Made by a program: the position numbers and the translations under genes. Under the pieces are notes generated by a model. That model worked only from the letters and a program-made list of their open reading frames with translations, was not told the origin of the DNA and made no database searches. DNA of 64,000 nucleotides, taken from contig ML976698.1 in NCBI GenBank assembly GCA_010015655.1, forward strand, positions 110,947 through 174,946, written 5' to 3'. Source of the stretch: Bimuria novae-zelandiae CBS 107.79 (lineage: Eukaryota > Ascomycota > Dothideomycetes > Pleosporales > Didymosphaeriaceae). Below are positions 1 to 12,239 of the stretch, piece after piece. Each line of letters starts with the position of its first letter. Position 1 is the stretch's first letter.

Positions 1-600
1 TTAGCATAGTTAGTAAGGTAAGGAAAATTAAAAGGAGGCTATAACTTACCTTAAGATACAAGAACGCGTACTTTTATATAAATTAATAATTATACGCTAA
101 TAATATAATAAAGTAAAAAAGTAAGGTATTAAAATAATAACTTTAAAAGAGGGGATAGTATTATAATTATAAACCCTATAAAAATAAGGAGACTAGATAA
201 TTACGCTAAAGAAGTAATTATTAGTAAAATAATTAAGTTATAAAAATACACGAAGGCGTAAGGTAGCTTAGATTAGTAGTTACGTAATATAGTCCTATAT
301 AAGCGAGAAGTCTAAGGTACTATAAAAGTCTAAGGGACTATAAAAGTCCTAGGGACTATAATAGCTTAGTAGGACTATAAAGGTAATTTAGATAATAATA
401 AAAACTAAAACAAGTAGTATATAGTTTAATAATTTCTCTATACTTCTCCTACTCCTTATAGTTAACTTAATATACTATAAGTATATTTTTAATAGCAGAT
501 TAGTAAATCTCCTAGTCAGTTATTTTATAGTTTATTATAAAATTAAATTATTTTAAAAACCTACCTCGTGGCTATCTCTAGCTTTTAACTACTAAATATC
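1..600. repeat. RIP-mutated AT-rich repeat relic, unassigned
   Basis: Very AT-rich sequence dominated by TA steps with few CA or TG dinucleotides, the composition of the recognisable transposon relics further on. No reading frame survives. Three 18-bp tandem units lie at 308-361. The element class cannot be assigned. Confidence 0.6.
308..361. repeat. Three 18-bp tandem repeat units
   Basis: Units 308-325, 326-343 and 344-361 differ at only two or three positions; each reads roughly AAGTCTAAGGGACTATAA. The 18-bp period equals six codons, so the array may once have encoded a repeated hexapeptide in the decayed element. Confidence 0.75.
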
Positions 601-2423
601 CGCAAGGCCATTCTCCCTTGACCTATCCTCCCCTAACCCGGACCAGGCTTAGGTACGTAGACCCCTTGTAACACTAAGCCGGGTGGGTCCTTGCAGATAT
701 TCAGTGGATCGATAGCAATGTGAGGCAATACCAAAGTGGATGAATAATCCTATCTCGTGACGAAACACGAGACAACAATATTAAGAGAAGGCTGATTGAT
801 CTTGTTCGTAAGAGGTGCTTCAATTTAGATATGAGAAGTTAACTACGAAGAGAGGAAACAGTATAGAGATCCTCCTAGACTATATACCACCTTTCCTCTT
901 CTTTCGTATCCCAGAATCCAGGCGTCTCCCTGGGATCCTGCCCTCTTGGTTGGATCCTGGTCACGTGACTGCTGATATAATTCCGGTAGGCGGCTAGCGT
1001 GTTAGGATGCGTCAGCTCCTAACCCGAGATGCTCATCTTCCCCGCCAGGGGTCTTTGTTTTGCTGCCGTCATTCTGTGTGATTGTAACATATATATATTA
1101 TAATAGAGGCATTGTCTCTTATATTTATGTTATTAAGAAAATTGTATTACCAATTCTTTATTCTTTTAATAACTATAAAAATATTCAACTTACAGGGTAG
1201 AATATAACTATAGCTGTAGTGAGAAATATTATATTCTTACTTTTTATAATATTAAATAATTTTATAACGTTGCTTACCTATTTTAGTAAGCTTCTTCTGA
1301 ATTACATTAGCTTCTCTTATTATTGTTAGCCTAATGCGGATGTAGACTTAATGTTGTTGTAAACTTAAAGCTAATATAAACCCAGCGTTGTTACGGAACG
1401 AATTGACCGACCGGTTCTTGGATTCGGTACAGAGAAGCTTATCACCGAGGATCCAGCACCTCGCATATATGCTGATGCTGTCGCCTGGTCGTTGTGACTG
1501 CGCAAACGCTGAAGTAATAGCGTTTCCACCGTAATATAACCGTTGACTTGTCACTTTCCCTGGCCGCCCATTCTACCAAATGAGTAGTATAGTAGTCTTA
1601 TATTGGCAGTCGATCTGCGCGTGCACCCGGGAACCACAAGGATATGCGTACCAGATCGAAATCAGATGTCAGCATTGAGACATATCCCGATGGAATGCAT
1701 AACAAGAGTATGCTCCTCACCCTGGCAAGCAGATGTGATCTCAGCTAGCGGCGTTTTGTACCACCTTGGGACTGGCTCATGCCATCGAGTCAAAACCGTC
1801 AGACAATGCACGATTTTTGAGGTTATCAGCCACCGTGAACCAGTCGTTTGTTGACGAATAAGACGCACAGAATATCGTTATAAGTGAGATTTGGAATAGC
1901 TCCAGATTCGAATGCTACCTCTGTCACTGAGAGTATCATACTACTCGAGCACTAAACCGGCACCTGAATTCGCCAGACCGTATGGAGAGCCCATCCTCGG
2001 GTTCCTATATACTGATGGATGTGATGGTCCACTGTCGCCCGTTGACTATCGCCATCGTTGACTATTGGTCACGTGCCCATTATCTTGGCTGTGTTAGCGC
2101 CCGGTGGCACAGTCCTTTGTGCGCCATGTTTTGGGTTTAGACAATAGTGAGCAATGATTATACAAAATGAGGCTCAGACTTAGTTCCGGGTCTGAAACCC
2201 TAATATCATCACAGCAATAGCACTTATCTAAGATTATCCCAAGATCCCTTTCATTCAAGTTGAGTATAGAAGATATACAAGACAGTAAAGACTGGACAGA
2301 GGGACCTTAGACTGAACACCAGCGTCCCGACGCCCAATGCTAAGCCCTCAGATGTTACACTTCCCATGCATCCCCAGCACCCCCAGCACCTACACCCTGT
2401 CTATTACCAATTTCCAAAAATTT
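601..2423. other. Gene-free stretch, mixed composition
   Basis: Positions 601-1090 are of ordinary GC content, 1091-1380 is AT-rich again, and 1381-2423 is ordinary unique-looking sequence. Only short ORFs of 60-83 codons are present and none has recognisable protein features. A palindromic-looking start near 1000 (TGTTAGGA...TCCTAAC) could be the edge of an old LTR, but no second copy was found. Confidence 0.5.
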
Positions 2424-2766
2424 CTATCTACACATAATGCTCTTGATAGACTTGTGGCCCGGCAGTCCAATGCATTTGTTCTGGCTCTTTGTAGAGTAGT
2501 TAGTACCCTTGCAGCCGAGTTCGCTGTACCTGTTGACGCCAGCATGTTAGCAGGTGCATTATATGTGCAATATGCATAATAATTCAAAAAGGGGCATACA
2601 TGGTGATAGTGCAACCGGCGTCAGACTGGAATTTGAGTGAAGTGCCAACGTCGTACTCGTGGCAGCGGTTGTTCTTATGATTTTCCTTAAAGTTGCCTCG
2701 GCAGTTTTGCACGACGAAGGCAGAGCTCGTAGCGGTGAGGAGAAGGATGGTAGAAAGGATTTGCAT
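2424..2766 (-). CDS. Small secreted cysteine-rich protein (two exons, 90 aa)
   Basis: Exons on the minus strand are 2766-2600 and 2529-2424, joined across a 70-nt intron with GTATGC donor, GCTAAC branch site and CAACAG acceptor. The joined frame gives 90 aa. Residues 1-16 (MQILSTILLLTATSSA) form a signal peptide; six cysteines follow, enough for three disulphides. Without splicing the frame stops after 60 residues with only three cysteines, which supports the intron. Length, signal peptide and even cysteine number fit fungal small secreted proteins, a class that includes effectors; no specific family was recognised and no function can be assigned. A longer upstream start at 2802 exists, but the 2766 start puts the hydrophobic signal at the extreme N-terminus. 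It lies between a RIP block and the split peptidase gene, the kind of neighbourhood in which fungal effectors often sit. Confidence 0.7.
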
Positions 2767-2883
2767 GATGAATATCGGAGATTGTAAGTGCTTTATGAGC
2801 AACTAAGGTGTTTAAAAGGTGGTGAGTAGATTGTTGAGTGAGTGAGTGGTAGTGATGTTCTTCTCATGTTCGACTTGTCTCTA

Positions 2884-2891
2884 CTTTTATA
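2884..2891 (-). promoter_or_regulatory. TATA box of the small secreted protein gene
   Basis: TATAAAAG read on the minus strand, 118 nt upstream of the chosen ATG at 2766, with pyrimidine-rich sequence in between. Position and match are good for a fungal core promoter; no transcript data. Confidence 0.5.
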
Positions 2892-4745
2892 CATATTTGA
2901 TGCAGTCAGGCACCCCACGGTAAACCGCGCAGAGAATAGAGCTTGCGGACGGCAGGTATCCGGCAGTAAGCACTAACTTTACACCTATCCGCGGCGCCGT
3001 TGCTCGCTTCGTTCACAGCTGTCCGTCCTGTTTCCGACGACAGCCATATGAAGACAATACTGCACGATGTCTCATTCCAACCCACATCTCATCATACGTT
3101 AACTTCTAGCGGCGAGAGATGCTACAGCGAATAGGAAGGCATTCGGAGGTACCGGTCATAGGGGCAGTGTACAGTCGTTGGCTGCTTCGTTTAGGAGGAA
3201 ACATTTATCAATAGACCCTAAAGCGGTTTAGTTTTTCGCTCCGATACCGGTAGTAGTAAGTGCTAATGATAAGCAGACGAACAGGCACGTAGGAGAGCTT
3301 CTGTAAGATCAAAGCCAGAAACCTATTACTCCCGATGTTGGTCTAAGAATAAGGCGTCCAGATTGGCGTTACATGTACACCCTAGTCGAGGAGCCAGAAA
3401 AGGAATGTAAGCTGGATACAGATGCCGGTAAAGCCGTAGCATGCGGCACCGATGGCCCACTTAAACGGCGTTCGGAAGGCCGAAGCGGAAAACTCGTTCA
3501 ACTATTGGATGACTCCAGTCCGACGCGATGGCTTAGCCTCGTGTCCAGCTCTGTCTACTGTATCTTCACCCAAGAGCCAAGCGCTACGCTAACACCCCCT
3601 GGCGCACAGAACGCCCTGAAGTTCCGCCGCGACACTGAGCCGCGTGACACTGCTCGACCAGAACACCAACGTCTCGGGTGACCGCTATGCTGCCGCCGCG
3701 CGGTATGATGCGAATTTGAGCAATGTGAAAGAAACGCCAAGCTTGTGGCTTAGCAAGCTGTGGCTGGAGGTATTTGCTCATGGTTCCGGGCACGTGATAC
3801 GTTAGCATCACGGCTTATTGCACGGGGATCTTCGCCATGTCGAAGTGCCGTCTTATAACCATTTAAAGTAATAAAGTAGCGTGCAGCCTCTGCAACTTAC
3901 TTGAGCCAAGATCACGCTACTACCGATGTCGACTGGCCTCGGTAGAATCTAAATGCGTAGAGACGAGTATCTCCAGCCTCACCATTCGACAGCCAAAATA
4001 TTCTCTGGACGATTCCTAAACAGCTGCGGCATTTGCCCATTAATGCTTTGCAAAAGCAAAGCTGTTGGCCCGCAGTGCTCATACGGTACTCCTAGGTGTT
4101 ATTGCTGAGAGGCCAGCAACCTGCGCTCCTAAACCTTAGCAGTTAAGGATCAGGACCACGCTGGGGCTCGCGCTAAACTCTTTCGAGAGTATTTCGTGGC
4201 CAAGGGACGTTTCAACTCACCACTGAGCATCGCTTACATTCCTGTACGAACCCTTTGCAACTTGACTAAAATCGTACCTGAATTTGCTTGCAGCAAGCTG
4301 CACCAAAAGTGGTGTTTTAATTACGATGAAGCAAGACCAAGCATTATTGACCGCACTTATGCACAGCCTTGGTCCACGCTTGTGATGCTTCCACTCATCT
4401 TGCAATACAGCTAGCCACGATCAGCCTTTTTCTTCATCTAGAATGGAACACACGCTTACAGAGAGGCTGATGACTTGATTAGCGCCCTGCCTTAGAAGCA
4501 GGGACCAACTCAGTATTTACTCTTATAGTATTAGTTCGCTGCAAAATGACGATGCTTCCGAGGCTTAGTCTTTGAAGGATTCTAGGTGACAGGTCAGAGG
4601 CCAACTTTAATTCTGTCCTCATTTCCATGGTCATTTCTCGACTATACATAAAAAGTACCCAACACCCATTTCCATTAACAACCCCGGACCTTGACCAACA
4701 ATTCCTGATCTGTATTCACCTTGAGTATAGGTACATTTTCCGGCC
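2892..4745. other. Gene-free stretch
   Basis: Ordinary base composition. Open frames of 60-102 codons occur on both strands (the longest at 3373-3681) but none shows a family motif, signal peptide or plausible splice continuation. The 3' end contains the promoter of the peptidase gene. Confidence 0.5.
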
Positions 4746-6488
4746 ATGATTTCTCCAGTCACTATTTTCATAGCTGTGGCTATTCTTCCAGCTCTTGCTG
4801 CTGTTGGTCCAATCCTGCCCCAGCAGAATACCACCACTCAGACCGTGATATACGATTATTCCGAAGTAAGACGTGCCACATCAAAGAAGAGAGTATGCTG
4901 AAACTCTGCAGCTCACACCATCTCCCGAGCTCAACTGGACCTCATGCTATGATAAATTGTTGATATAATCCCATTTGACGGTACTTCCGCTAACGGACTA
5001 ATAGCACCTGCACACTTCTTCAAGTTCCTCTGGACTACTCAGATCCGTTAGCAGGAACGACAAATCTTGGCATCATCAGGCTAGCCGCTAATAATAGCAC
5101 CGCCGAGGATATACTACTCAACCAAGGCGGGCCCGGTGGCTCTGGTGTGGAATTCGTCTTGCTTGCTGCTGAATCTATCATGGAGAAAATCGGACGCAAT
5201 TATAACCTGATCGGCATTGACCCTCGAGGAGTCAACAATAGCGGCCCCGATATCAGGTGTTTTCCAGGATATCCACTAGCAGGTCGCAATTCATTCTATG
5301 CAGACGTGTTTCCCGCGGTGGATAACTCGTCGGAGTATGGTCTCCAGACCAGTTTCCAGCACGCCAATACATACGGCGAATGGTGCAGTGGTATCTACTC
5401 CGTAAATAATACTGCCAAGTACGTTGGCACTATTGCAGTGGCACAAGACTTTCTTCATTATACGGAGCTGACAGCCAAGGCCCGGAATCGGGAGCCATCT
5501 GAAGCCAAACTTAACTACTATGGCATTAGTTATGGTTCTCTTCTCGGGGTCACAATTGCAACACTGTTTCCAGATCGTATCAACCGCATGGTGATTGATG
5601 GTGTAATGGATACGGAAGATTATTACAGCGGCGGCTGGAGAACATTCGCCTACGACACCGACGAAGCTGTGCGCGCCATATTCGAAGCTTGCCTCGAAGC
5701 TGGGCCCGAGCTCTGCGTCTTCCATCAGAACGCGTCTTCATGGGAGCAGCTCGAAGAACGATACAATGCAATCTTGGATGGACTGAGACAGGCACCCATT
5801 GTGGTGGCTGCGCCCCTTTCTCCTCTGGTGCAAGAGTTGAATCTGCTCCCATATGCGTTCACCTGGCTAGATCTACTCGAAGTCACTTTCTCAGCCAGTT
5901 ATGGCCCATTTACCACCTATCCCCATTTGGTTCAGTTACTAGCTCAACTTGAATCAGGCAACACGTCCAGTCTGGCCGATGTGGCGACACGCGCTGCGAC
6001 CTTCTCCCCGGCTCAGGAGGATGCTTACGACTCGAGGGAGCCTCGGACACTGGTTTCGTGCTTAGACGCCCAAGGGCGCTTCAATACTTCAAACATTGAG
6101 GAATATGCAGATCACATTGCGTTCATGACGAACCAGAGCCAGTACGGAGGACTCGTCGTTCCTTCGTTCAGCGGCCCGATCTGCAGCAAGCTCAACATTT
6201 TCCCGCCTGAGAGCCAGTCATGGAAGGGTGCGTTTCTCTAGACTTCGCTAGTTAAGGCTTGAACTAATGTCGAAACTGCACAGGCCTTCCTAGAACCATC
6301 ACGACCAGCGCGCCCATCCTACTAATCGGCAACGTCGCAGACCCCATCACTCCACTCCAATCAGCTAAACGTGTGTCTGGGTTCTTCCCAGGATCCGAAG
6401 TTTTGATACTCAACACCGGCGGCGTGAGTTCTCAATCGCCCTACAAATTTTGGTGGTCGCTAACATTTATGCACAGCACTCCAGCTTT

Positions 6489-6501
6489 GCTATGCCTTCC
6501 G
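6489..6501 (+). repeat. Left 13-bp target-site duplication of the LINE
   Basis: GCTATGCCTTCCG directly precedes the LINE 5' end and is repeated exactly at 11940-11952 after its 3' tail. It lies within the last peptidase exon. Confidence 0.95.
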
Positions 6502-9500
6502 GGACGGAGAGGATTTTCGGTCAGCAGAACCGGTCAGAAACTAATTTCGGTCGGAAAGAGGAGGGAATATTCAAATAAGGGAGGGAAGCGTGATAGAGAC
6601 AGGGGAGAGCGACGCGCGCGCGACGCGCTAATTGGCCTAAACGCGTAGGAAAACTGTAAAAGCTACTAAACTTTACTACGAGAACGCGCAGCACGAAAGC
6701 GATTTAAATAAGTCTAGCTATATAGATAAAGATAATTACGTTAACCTTAAGCTGCTTAGGGCCCTATAACTAAACCGTATAAGAAGGATACCTAAAGGAC
6801 TAGTTAAGGGTAAGGTAGTAAATAAAAATGTAGAGCACACGAGGGCGCGTAGAGTTAAAAGCTAAAACCTAAAGAGAATGCTAGTAGCGATACTAGGCGC
6901 TTTAAAAGACCTTAGGGTAGATAATTTAGCACTAAAAGCGGATAACTAAGAGCTTAAGATAGTAGTTAAAGAGATAATAAGGGAGTTAGCTAATACTAAG
7001 GCATAGCTTATAAATGCTAGGGCCTAATTATTAAAACTTTTAGGCGAGTTAAGAACTTAAATAGTAACTAATAGTTTTACTATTCTATACAGACATAGCA
7101 CGCACGCTACAAAGTAGTTAACCTAATAACTTACGTACCCTCTCTAGAATAGCAATACTAATAATAATAACTAACATGCCCTACTACATAATAGACACCT
7201 CTAGAGTAGAGGAGATAGATAGATAAGAGGCTTAGATAGGAAGGATCTAAGGAGCTATTAAGTAAAAAATTAAGATAATTAAGGGTAAAGAAAAATAGCA
7301 GTGCGCAGCAGTAATAAAAGACCCTAAAAATATTAATAAGATTAGAATTTCGTGCAGGAGTAAGGAGGAGTTAAAAGAGGTTAAAGAAGTAGTATAGAAA
7401 ACTACTATAAGGGGCGTAAGAATCCTCCGCGATTAACTATACCTAATATAAATAGATAACGCGAATTGCACTATAGTCTTAAATAAGCGTAATAAAGTAC
7501 GATAAGAGGCTACGTAAGCCTTAGGAAAGGAAAACAAGATATAGATTAAAAAGATAAACTAGCTAAGTAAAAAGAACTTAGGCAAGGCATACGGATCTAT
7601 AGTTATATATATAAAGAAAAGTAGCGAAGCGGCGCGGCTCCTCTAAAGATAATATTTCCACATTAACGGAGAATCTACGTACACTAGGGAGTTTAAGCCC
7701 TACGTAGGCCATGTGCAATGCTACAAATGTTAGTAACTAGGACATAAGGCCTTTACATGCACAGGGCAATAGACCTGCGCAAGATACGCAGTGCCAGGTC
7801 ACTACTATAGAAAATATTAATCTAAAATCCTAAAGTGTATACCTTACGGAGGGCCCTATAAATCCTTCTTAAAGAACTACTAGATACTACACCCTAACTA
7901 TAATAAATAGACCGCTCTAGATCTTCTAGCTTAATGTAAGAAAGCGGAGAGTAGTATAGTATAGTATAATAAATAATAAATAACTACAGTAATATAGTGT
8001 GCTAGTAATTACGGAGCCTTATATATAATAGAATAAGGAAGGCGAACTACTCACAACCCCTATAAAATACCTAAACTAGATAAAGCTTATACTAATAATA
8101 TAAAAAGAGGGTAAATAGCCAATTCGGAGCATAATATAGATTAGAAGAGATATTAAGGCTAAATAAGTAGTAGTAAACTTATTAGACCTCACGGCAGCGG
8201 TACTACGGCTCTATAACAGACACCTCTTAGTCGTGTCGGTGTACGTAGAGGGCACGAATGCACGAGCGCTGGCAGACTCTATTAGCACGCTCCATGCCCT
8301 AATCCAGCAACAACGGAATCGTATACAGACGCGCACAGATGTAATACTAGTTAGCGACTTTAACTAGCATAACGCATTGTAGGGAGGAGACGATGTAAAC
8401 GCATATTAAAGGGGAGAGGCAGACTTAATTATTAATTTAATAAATAGTAATTACCTGCAAAGCCTACTTCCGCGCGGCATAAAGACTTAGCACTATAAGG
8501 ACTAAGAGAGCACGATTAACCTAGTGCTTACTTCTATAGAACTAGTAGAGGACCTAGTGCGATGTAGAATATACGGGACTAACTATAGGTCTAATTACAG
8601 CGCGATTAAGACGACATTTAACGTAAACACACCGCCTTAAAAAGACGAGGGGAGGCTCCTTTTCAAGAACGCACTATAAGAAGAAATAAAATAAAGAATT
8701 ATAAGGATACTACTTACTAAACTAATAATAGGGGATACTTAATATTAGGCAGACTATCTAATAGAGGCAGTACTTAAGGCGGTCTATAGCCTTACCTTAA
8801 TAGTAAAGCTATCACCGTACATAAGAAGGTGGTAGACGTTAGATCTAACCTAGCTATAGAGGGCACACATGTATTAGAGAAACTAGGCAAGGGCGCAACG
8901 TTAGGCTAGCTAACTTAACCTAGCTATAAAAGAGAAAGTAAAAGAGGCGGTAAAATAGTTTCACGATATAGCACGGCGATAGTAAAAGTCCTATTAGGAT
9001 AACTTCCTTGCAGAAGACGGCAATATATAGAAAGCTACCTAATACCTCTAGCCAGGTAAAAAGGCAGAATTCGGCAAAACCCCGCCCCTAACTAGGGAAG
9101 ATAGGACTACAACTGAGGGACCACAAGAGTAAGCGGAGGAGATACTCTTTGTCCTTTTTCCGCCACTACTAGAAATAATTAAGGAGAAGGGAGAGAGACA
9201 CTAAAGAAGGTAACTACCTATACTACCGCTAAACGTAGAAGAGATAGAACGGGTAGTAAATAAGGCAAAACTATAAAAAGCGCCTAGCAAAGATAGTCTA
9301 CTAGCAGGAGTATAGAAATAAATATAGCTAGTAGTAAAATAGGACGTACTGCGCCTGTTCTAAACGTCTATTAATAAGGGTTAACTACTAACTTAGTAGT
9401 TAAACGCCAGGATTATCCCCCTAAAAAAGCCTAGGAAAGATAACTACACTAAAGTAAAAGTATAGTAACTAATCTTACTACTATTAATACTAAAAAAGAT

Positions 9501-11939
9501 AATAGAAGCAGTGCTCGTAGAAAGGATATTATATATAGTAGAGGAGTATAGCCTCCTCCCCACGAACTACTTTAGGGCTAAAAAGAAGCGTTTAGCTAAA
9601 CAAGCGCTACTAGTGCTGCAGGAGCATATATATTAAGCATAAAGGTAGTAGAAGGTGCTTAGCCTTATTAGCTTTAATATTAAAGGTGTATACAACGGCG
9701 TGTGTAAGGACAGGCTAATATAGAAGCTCCGCGCTAGAGGGATCCCTTAAATCCTAACGCGTTAGGTGGACGCCTTCTGCTCTAAGCGAATAGCAAATAT
9801 AGTAATAAATAGACTATTATTAGAAAAGAAAGACCTGTCGCAGGTAGGGCTACTATAAGGCTTATTACTATTGCCTATCCTCTTCCTCTTCTTTAACGCC
9901 AATCTCGTCTAGGGATAGATTAATAGGGATAAGGGATTAATTATATTTATAGATAACTTTAGCGCATAGGTAATAGGTCGCTTAGCTATAGATAACTATA
10001 AGAGTCTTTAAAGGATTATTAGCTACGTAAGTAGCTAGGAAAAGTAGAGCAGCGTAACTTTTAAGGTAGATAAAATAACGCTAATACACTTTATATAGAA
10101 TAAGGGGCAGACCAGTACGCAACTAATTAAAGTAAAAGGCTAAAAAGTTAAGCTAGGAGATAAGGTAAAGATTCTAAGGGTTATTATAGATATAGAACTC
10201 TAATATAAGAAGCACGTGGCAAGAGTAGTAACATAAGGACTAAGAGCGGCGATAGCACTTTCTTAGCTAAAGAACCTATTACCTTAGACAGCTTGTTAGC
10301 TATTCTAAGCTATAGTGGAACTAGTTATAGACTACGCGTTATATGTATGGCAGCACGTAGCTAAGCATACCCCCTTAGTATTCTAGAATATCTAGAGAAT
10401 AGGTGTAAAGGCTATTATTAGCTACTTTTAGACAATAGCTACAGCAATCGCAGAGGCCAAAGTAAGCATATATATAGTAATAGAATAGCATAGCTATAAA
10501 GTAATAAAGCTTTAGGTTAATATCTATTCCCTGCCTAGGACGAACCCGCTAACACAGTTACGTTTTAAGCTATTTACAAGATTTATTTTACCCCTTTAAA
10601 TAATAGCCTTAGCGCATAAAGATATAGACACTAGCTATATAGAAATAATTATACTATATGTAATTAGCCCGTAGAGTAAACGCATTATAATAACGATAGA
10701 GCTAGACTTAAAGAAGGCTATAGCACTAGTACACTAAGAAGGCGGAATAAAAATTATAACTAGTACGTTGGCGCGCTATAGTAACGTTAGAGTAAAATAA
10801 GTAATACTAGACACCTAGGATAATAGGACGAATAAACCCTATACTAGCTCTACTAGCCTAGGCCTAAGGGAAGAGCAAAACCCTTATATAGCAGAACTAT
10901 TTATAATTGTAGAAGCGCTAGAGGCTTTAAAAAGACCACACTGTAGGCGAATTATAACCCTTATAAGAAACCTAGCCGCCCTCTAGGTAGTCCGCTAGCT
11001 AAAGAGATAGTTAGGACAACATATTATCTAAAGAATCTATTGCACAATCCAGGACCTAGAGATACTAGAAAATAAAGTAGATCTTATATAGATTACTGCG
11101 AAATGCAGTAACGCTCTTACAGATAAAGCGAAGAAAGCGGCAAAGAGGACTACGCAGAAGGGCAGTACGCCATCCGTACGTTAGCTTCAAGCCAAATTAA
11201 CTGTCATCAACACAACGATGGCAAAAGCACAAGCAAAAAAGACTCTGCCAGACGGCACAGGAGCATACAGCAAGCGCATAGATGCAGCACTACCAGGACG
11301 ACACACCCGCAAGCTATACGACAACCTTAGCAGACAAGAAGTAATAGTGTTAGCACAGCTACGCACAGGGATAATACGGCTAAACGCATATTTCTACTAG
11401 ATTAGAGCAGCGGATTCTAGGGTATGTGCTTGTAATTACACGGAAACACTTAAGCACTTCCTCTTCCGGTGCGCGCGATAGGACACGCTTAGGAAATAAA
11501 TGCTAGAGCAATTAGACACGCTAAGGGGAAACCTCTTATTCTACTTTAGAGGAAGAGTAAAGACAGATCCAGCAAAGATATAGACACTAAGCACAGAGGC
11601 AGTGAAAGCGACAATCTAATACGCAATAGTAATAAAACGCCTAGAATTAGTAAGTAGAACGTAGGAGGAAAAGACTAACCCTCTTACTTAGTAGGTTCTG
11701 CTTTATTTACTAAAGAAGGGACACTAAACACTTAAGGGATTAGCCCTAAGATAACTTGCTACTAACTACTTAAGAGGGATTCTAAATATATAGAGTTAGG
11801 TAGAACAGGCACAAGGGCGGTTATCTATAAGGGCTAGAGGGAGTTAGGTCGCTACTATAAGCTCTAGTATATAGTTAGCGTAAAAAGGCCCTTTAGGCAA
11901 GTGAGCCGGGCGTAATAAATCAATCAATCAATCAATCAA
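6502..11939 (+). mobile_element. Tad1-like LINE (non-LTR retrotransposon), RIP-mutated, 5.44 kb
   Basis: The element runs in the same direction as the host gene, ends in a (TCAA)n tail and is flanked by a 13-bp target duplication. Domains appear in the expected order on the plus strand. A CCHC zinc knuckle of ORF1 lies at about 7708-7810 (CYKC...GHKAFTC with TAG/TAA where Gln/Trp codons stood). An endonuclease region lies at about 8220-8640 (VSDFN block). The reverse transcriptase, about 9200-10250, shows FIDN at 9945-9956 where the family has F-D-D. RNase H lies at about 10800-11160, with a Cys/His-containing C-terminus to about 11660. Stops are overwhelmingly TAG/TAA at former CAG, CAA or TGG codons, and the RT Asp has become Asn, all G:C to A:T changes typical of RIP. 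No functional protein can be made. Length and the relatively clean 5' leader (6502-6650) suggest a full-length insertion. Clade assignment rests on domain order, RNase H and fungal host. Confidence 0.88.
11915..11939 (+). repeat. (TCAA)n 3' tail of the LINE
   Basis: Simple TCAA repeat of about five units immediately before the right target duplication. Short simple-repeat tails are usual at LINE 3' ends and mark the priming end of target-primed reverse transcription. Confidence 0.9.
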
Positions 11940-11952
11940 GCTATGCCTTCCG
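11940..11952 (+). repeat. Right 13-bp target-site duplication of the LINE
   Basis: Exact copy of 6489-6501. The peptidase frame resumes directly after it and runs to TAA at 12096-12098. Confidence 0.95.
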
Positions 11953-12239
11953 ATTGCATTAACCGATACACGCAGCAATACTTCCTTGATGGCAACCTTC
12001 CACCTGCTGATACCGTTTGCGAGCTCGACATCAAGCCCTTTCCTCCTAAGTCTACTCCTGGAGCACTGCAATCGCTAAGCCGGAGGTGGTTGTTTTAAGT
12101 GCAAAAGTTGCGTTGATAGTACATAGAGCGCATGAAACATCCGCGGATCGGACCTGCCAATATGTGTTAACGTGGGACTTAGTTTCCAATTCTTTAGTAT
12201 AACTACAGTAATCTATTTCTTGATATCGGCAGTCCGGCC

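Larger units (their letters stand above)
4746..12098 (+). pseudogene. Secreted alpha/beta-hydrolase peptidase (S33/TAP-like), split by a LINE
   Basis: Exons 4746-4865, 4912-4958, 5005-6227, 6284-6423, 6477-6501 and, beyond the inserted LINE, 11953-12098. All four introns are GT-AG (46, 46, 56 and 53 nt; the second has a weak GTTGAT donor with GCTAAC branch). Removing the LINE and one target copy gives an open frame of 566 aa, normal for the family. It starts with a signal peptide (ISPVTIFIAVAILPALAA), has the NQGGPGGSG oxyanion loop, the nucleophile elbow GISYGS, the acid loop GNVADPITP, and the catalytic His at the start of exon 5 (HSSFAMPS). Family knowledge: secreted hydrolases of the tripeptidyl-aminopeptidase type release short peptides from protein N-termini. 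As it stands, translation runs from exon 5 into LINE sequence and stops at 6578, giving about 543 aa that retain all three catalytic residues but lose the last 48 native residues. Confidence 0.85.

Noticed and set aside
985..1090. Possible solo LTR starting TGTTAGGA near 1000
   Set aside because: No second copy, no target duplication and no clear CA end could be found in the window.
3373..3681. 102-codon open frame on the plus strand
   Set aside because: No domain, signal peptide or splice continuation; overlapping frames on the other strand are of similar length, so it looks like chance in GC-balanced DNA.
11218..11400. 60-codon open frame with an ATG
   Set aside because: Lies inside the LINE after the RNase H domain and is part of its C-terminal region; it survives because that patch escaped RIP.
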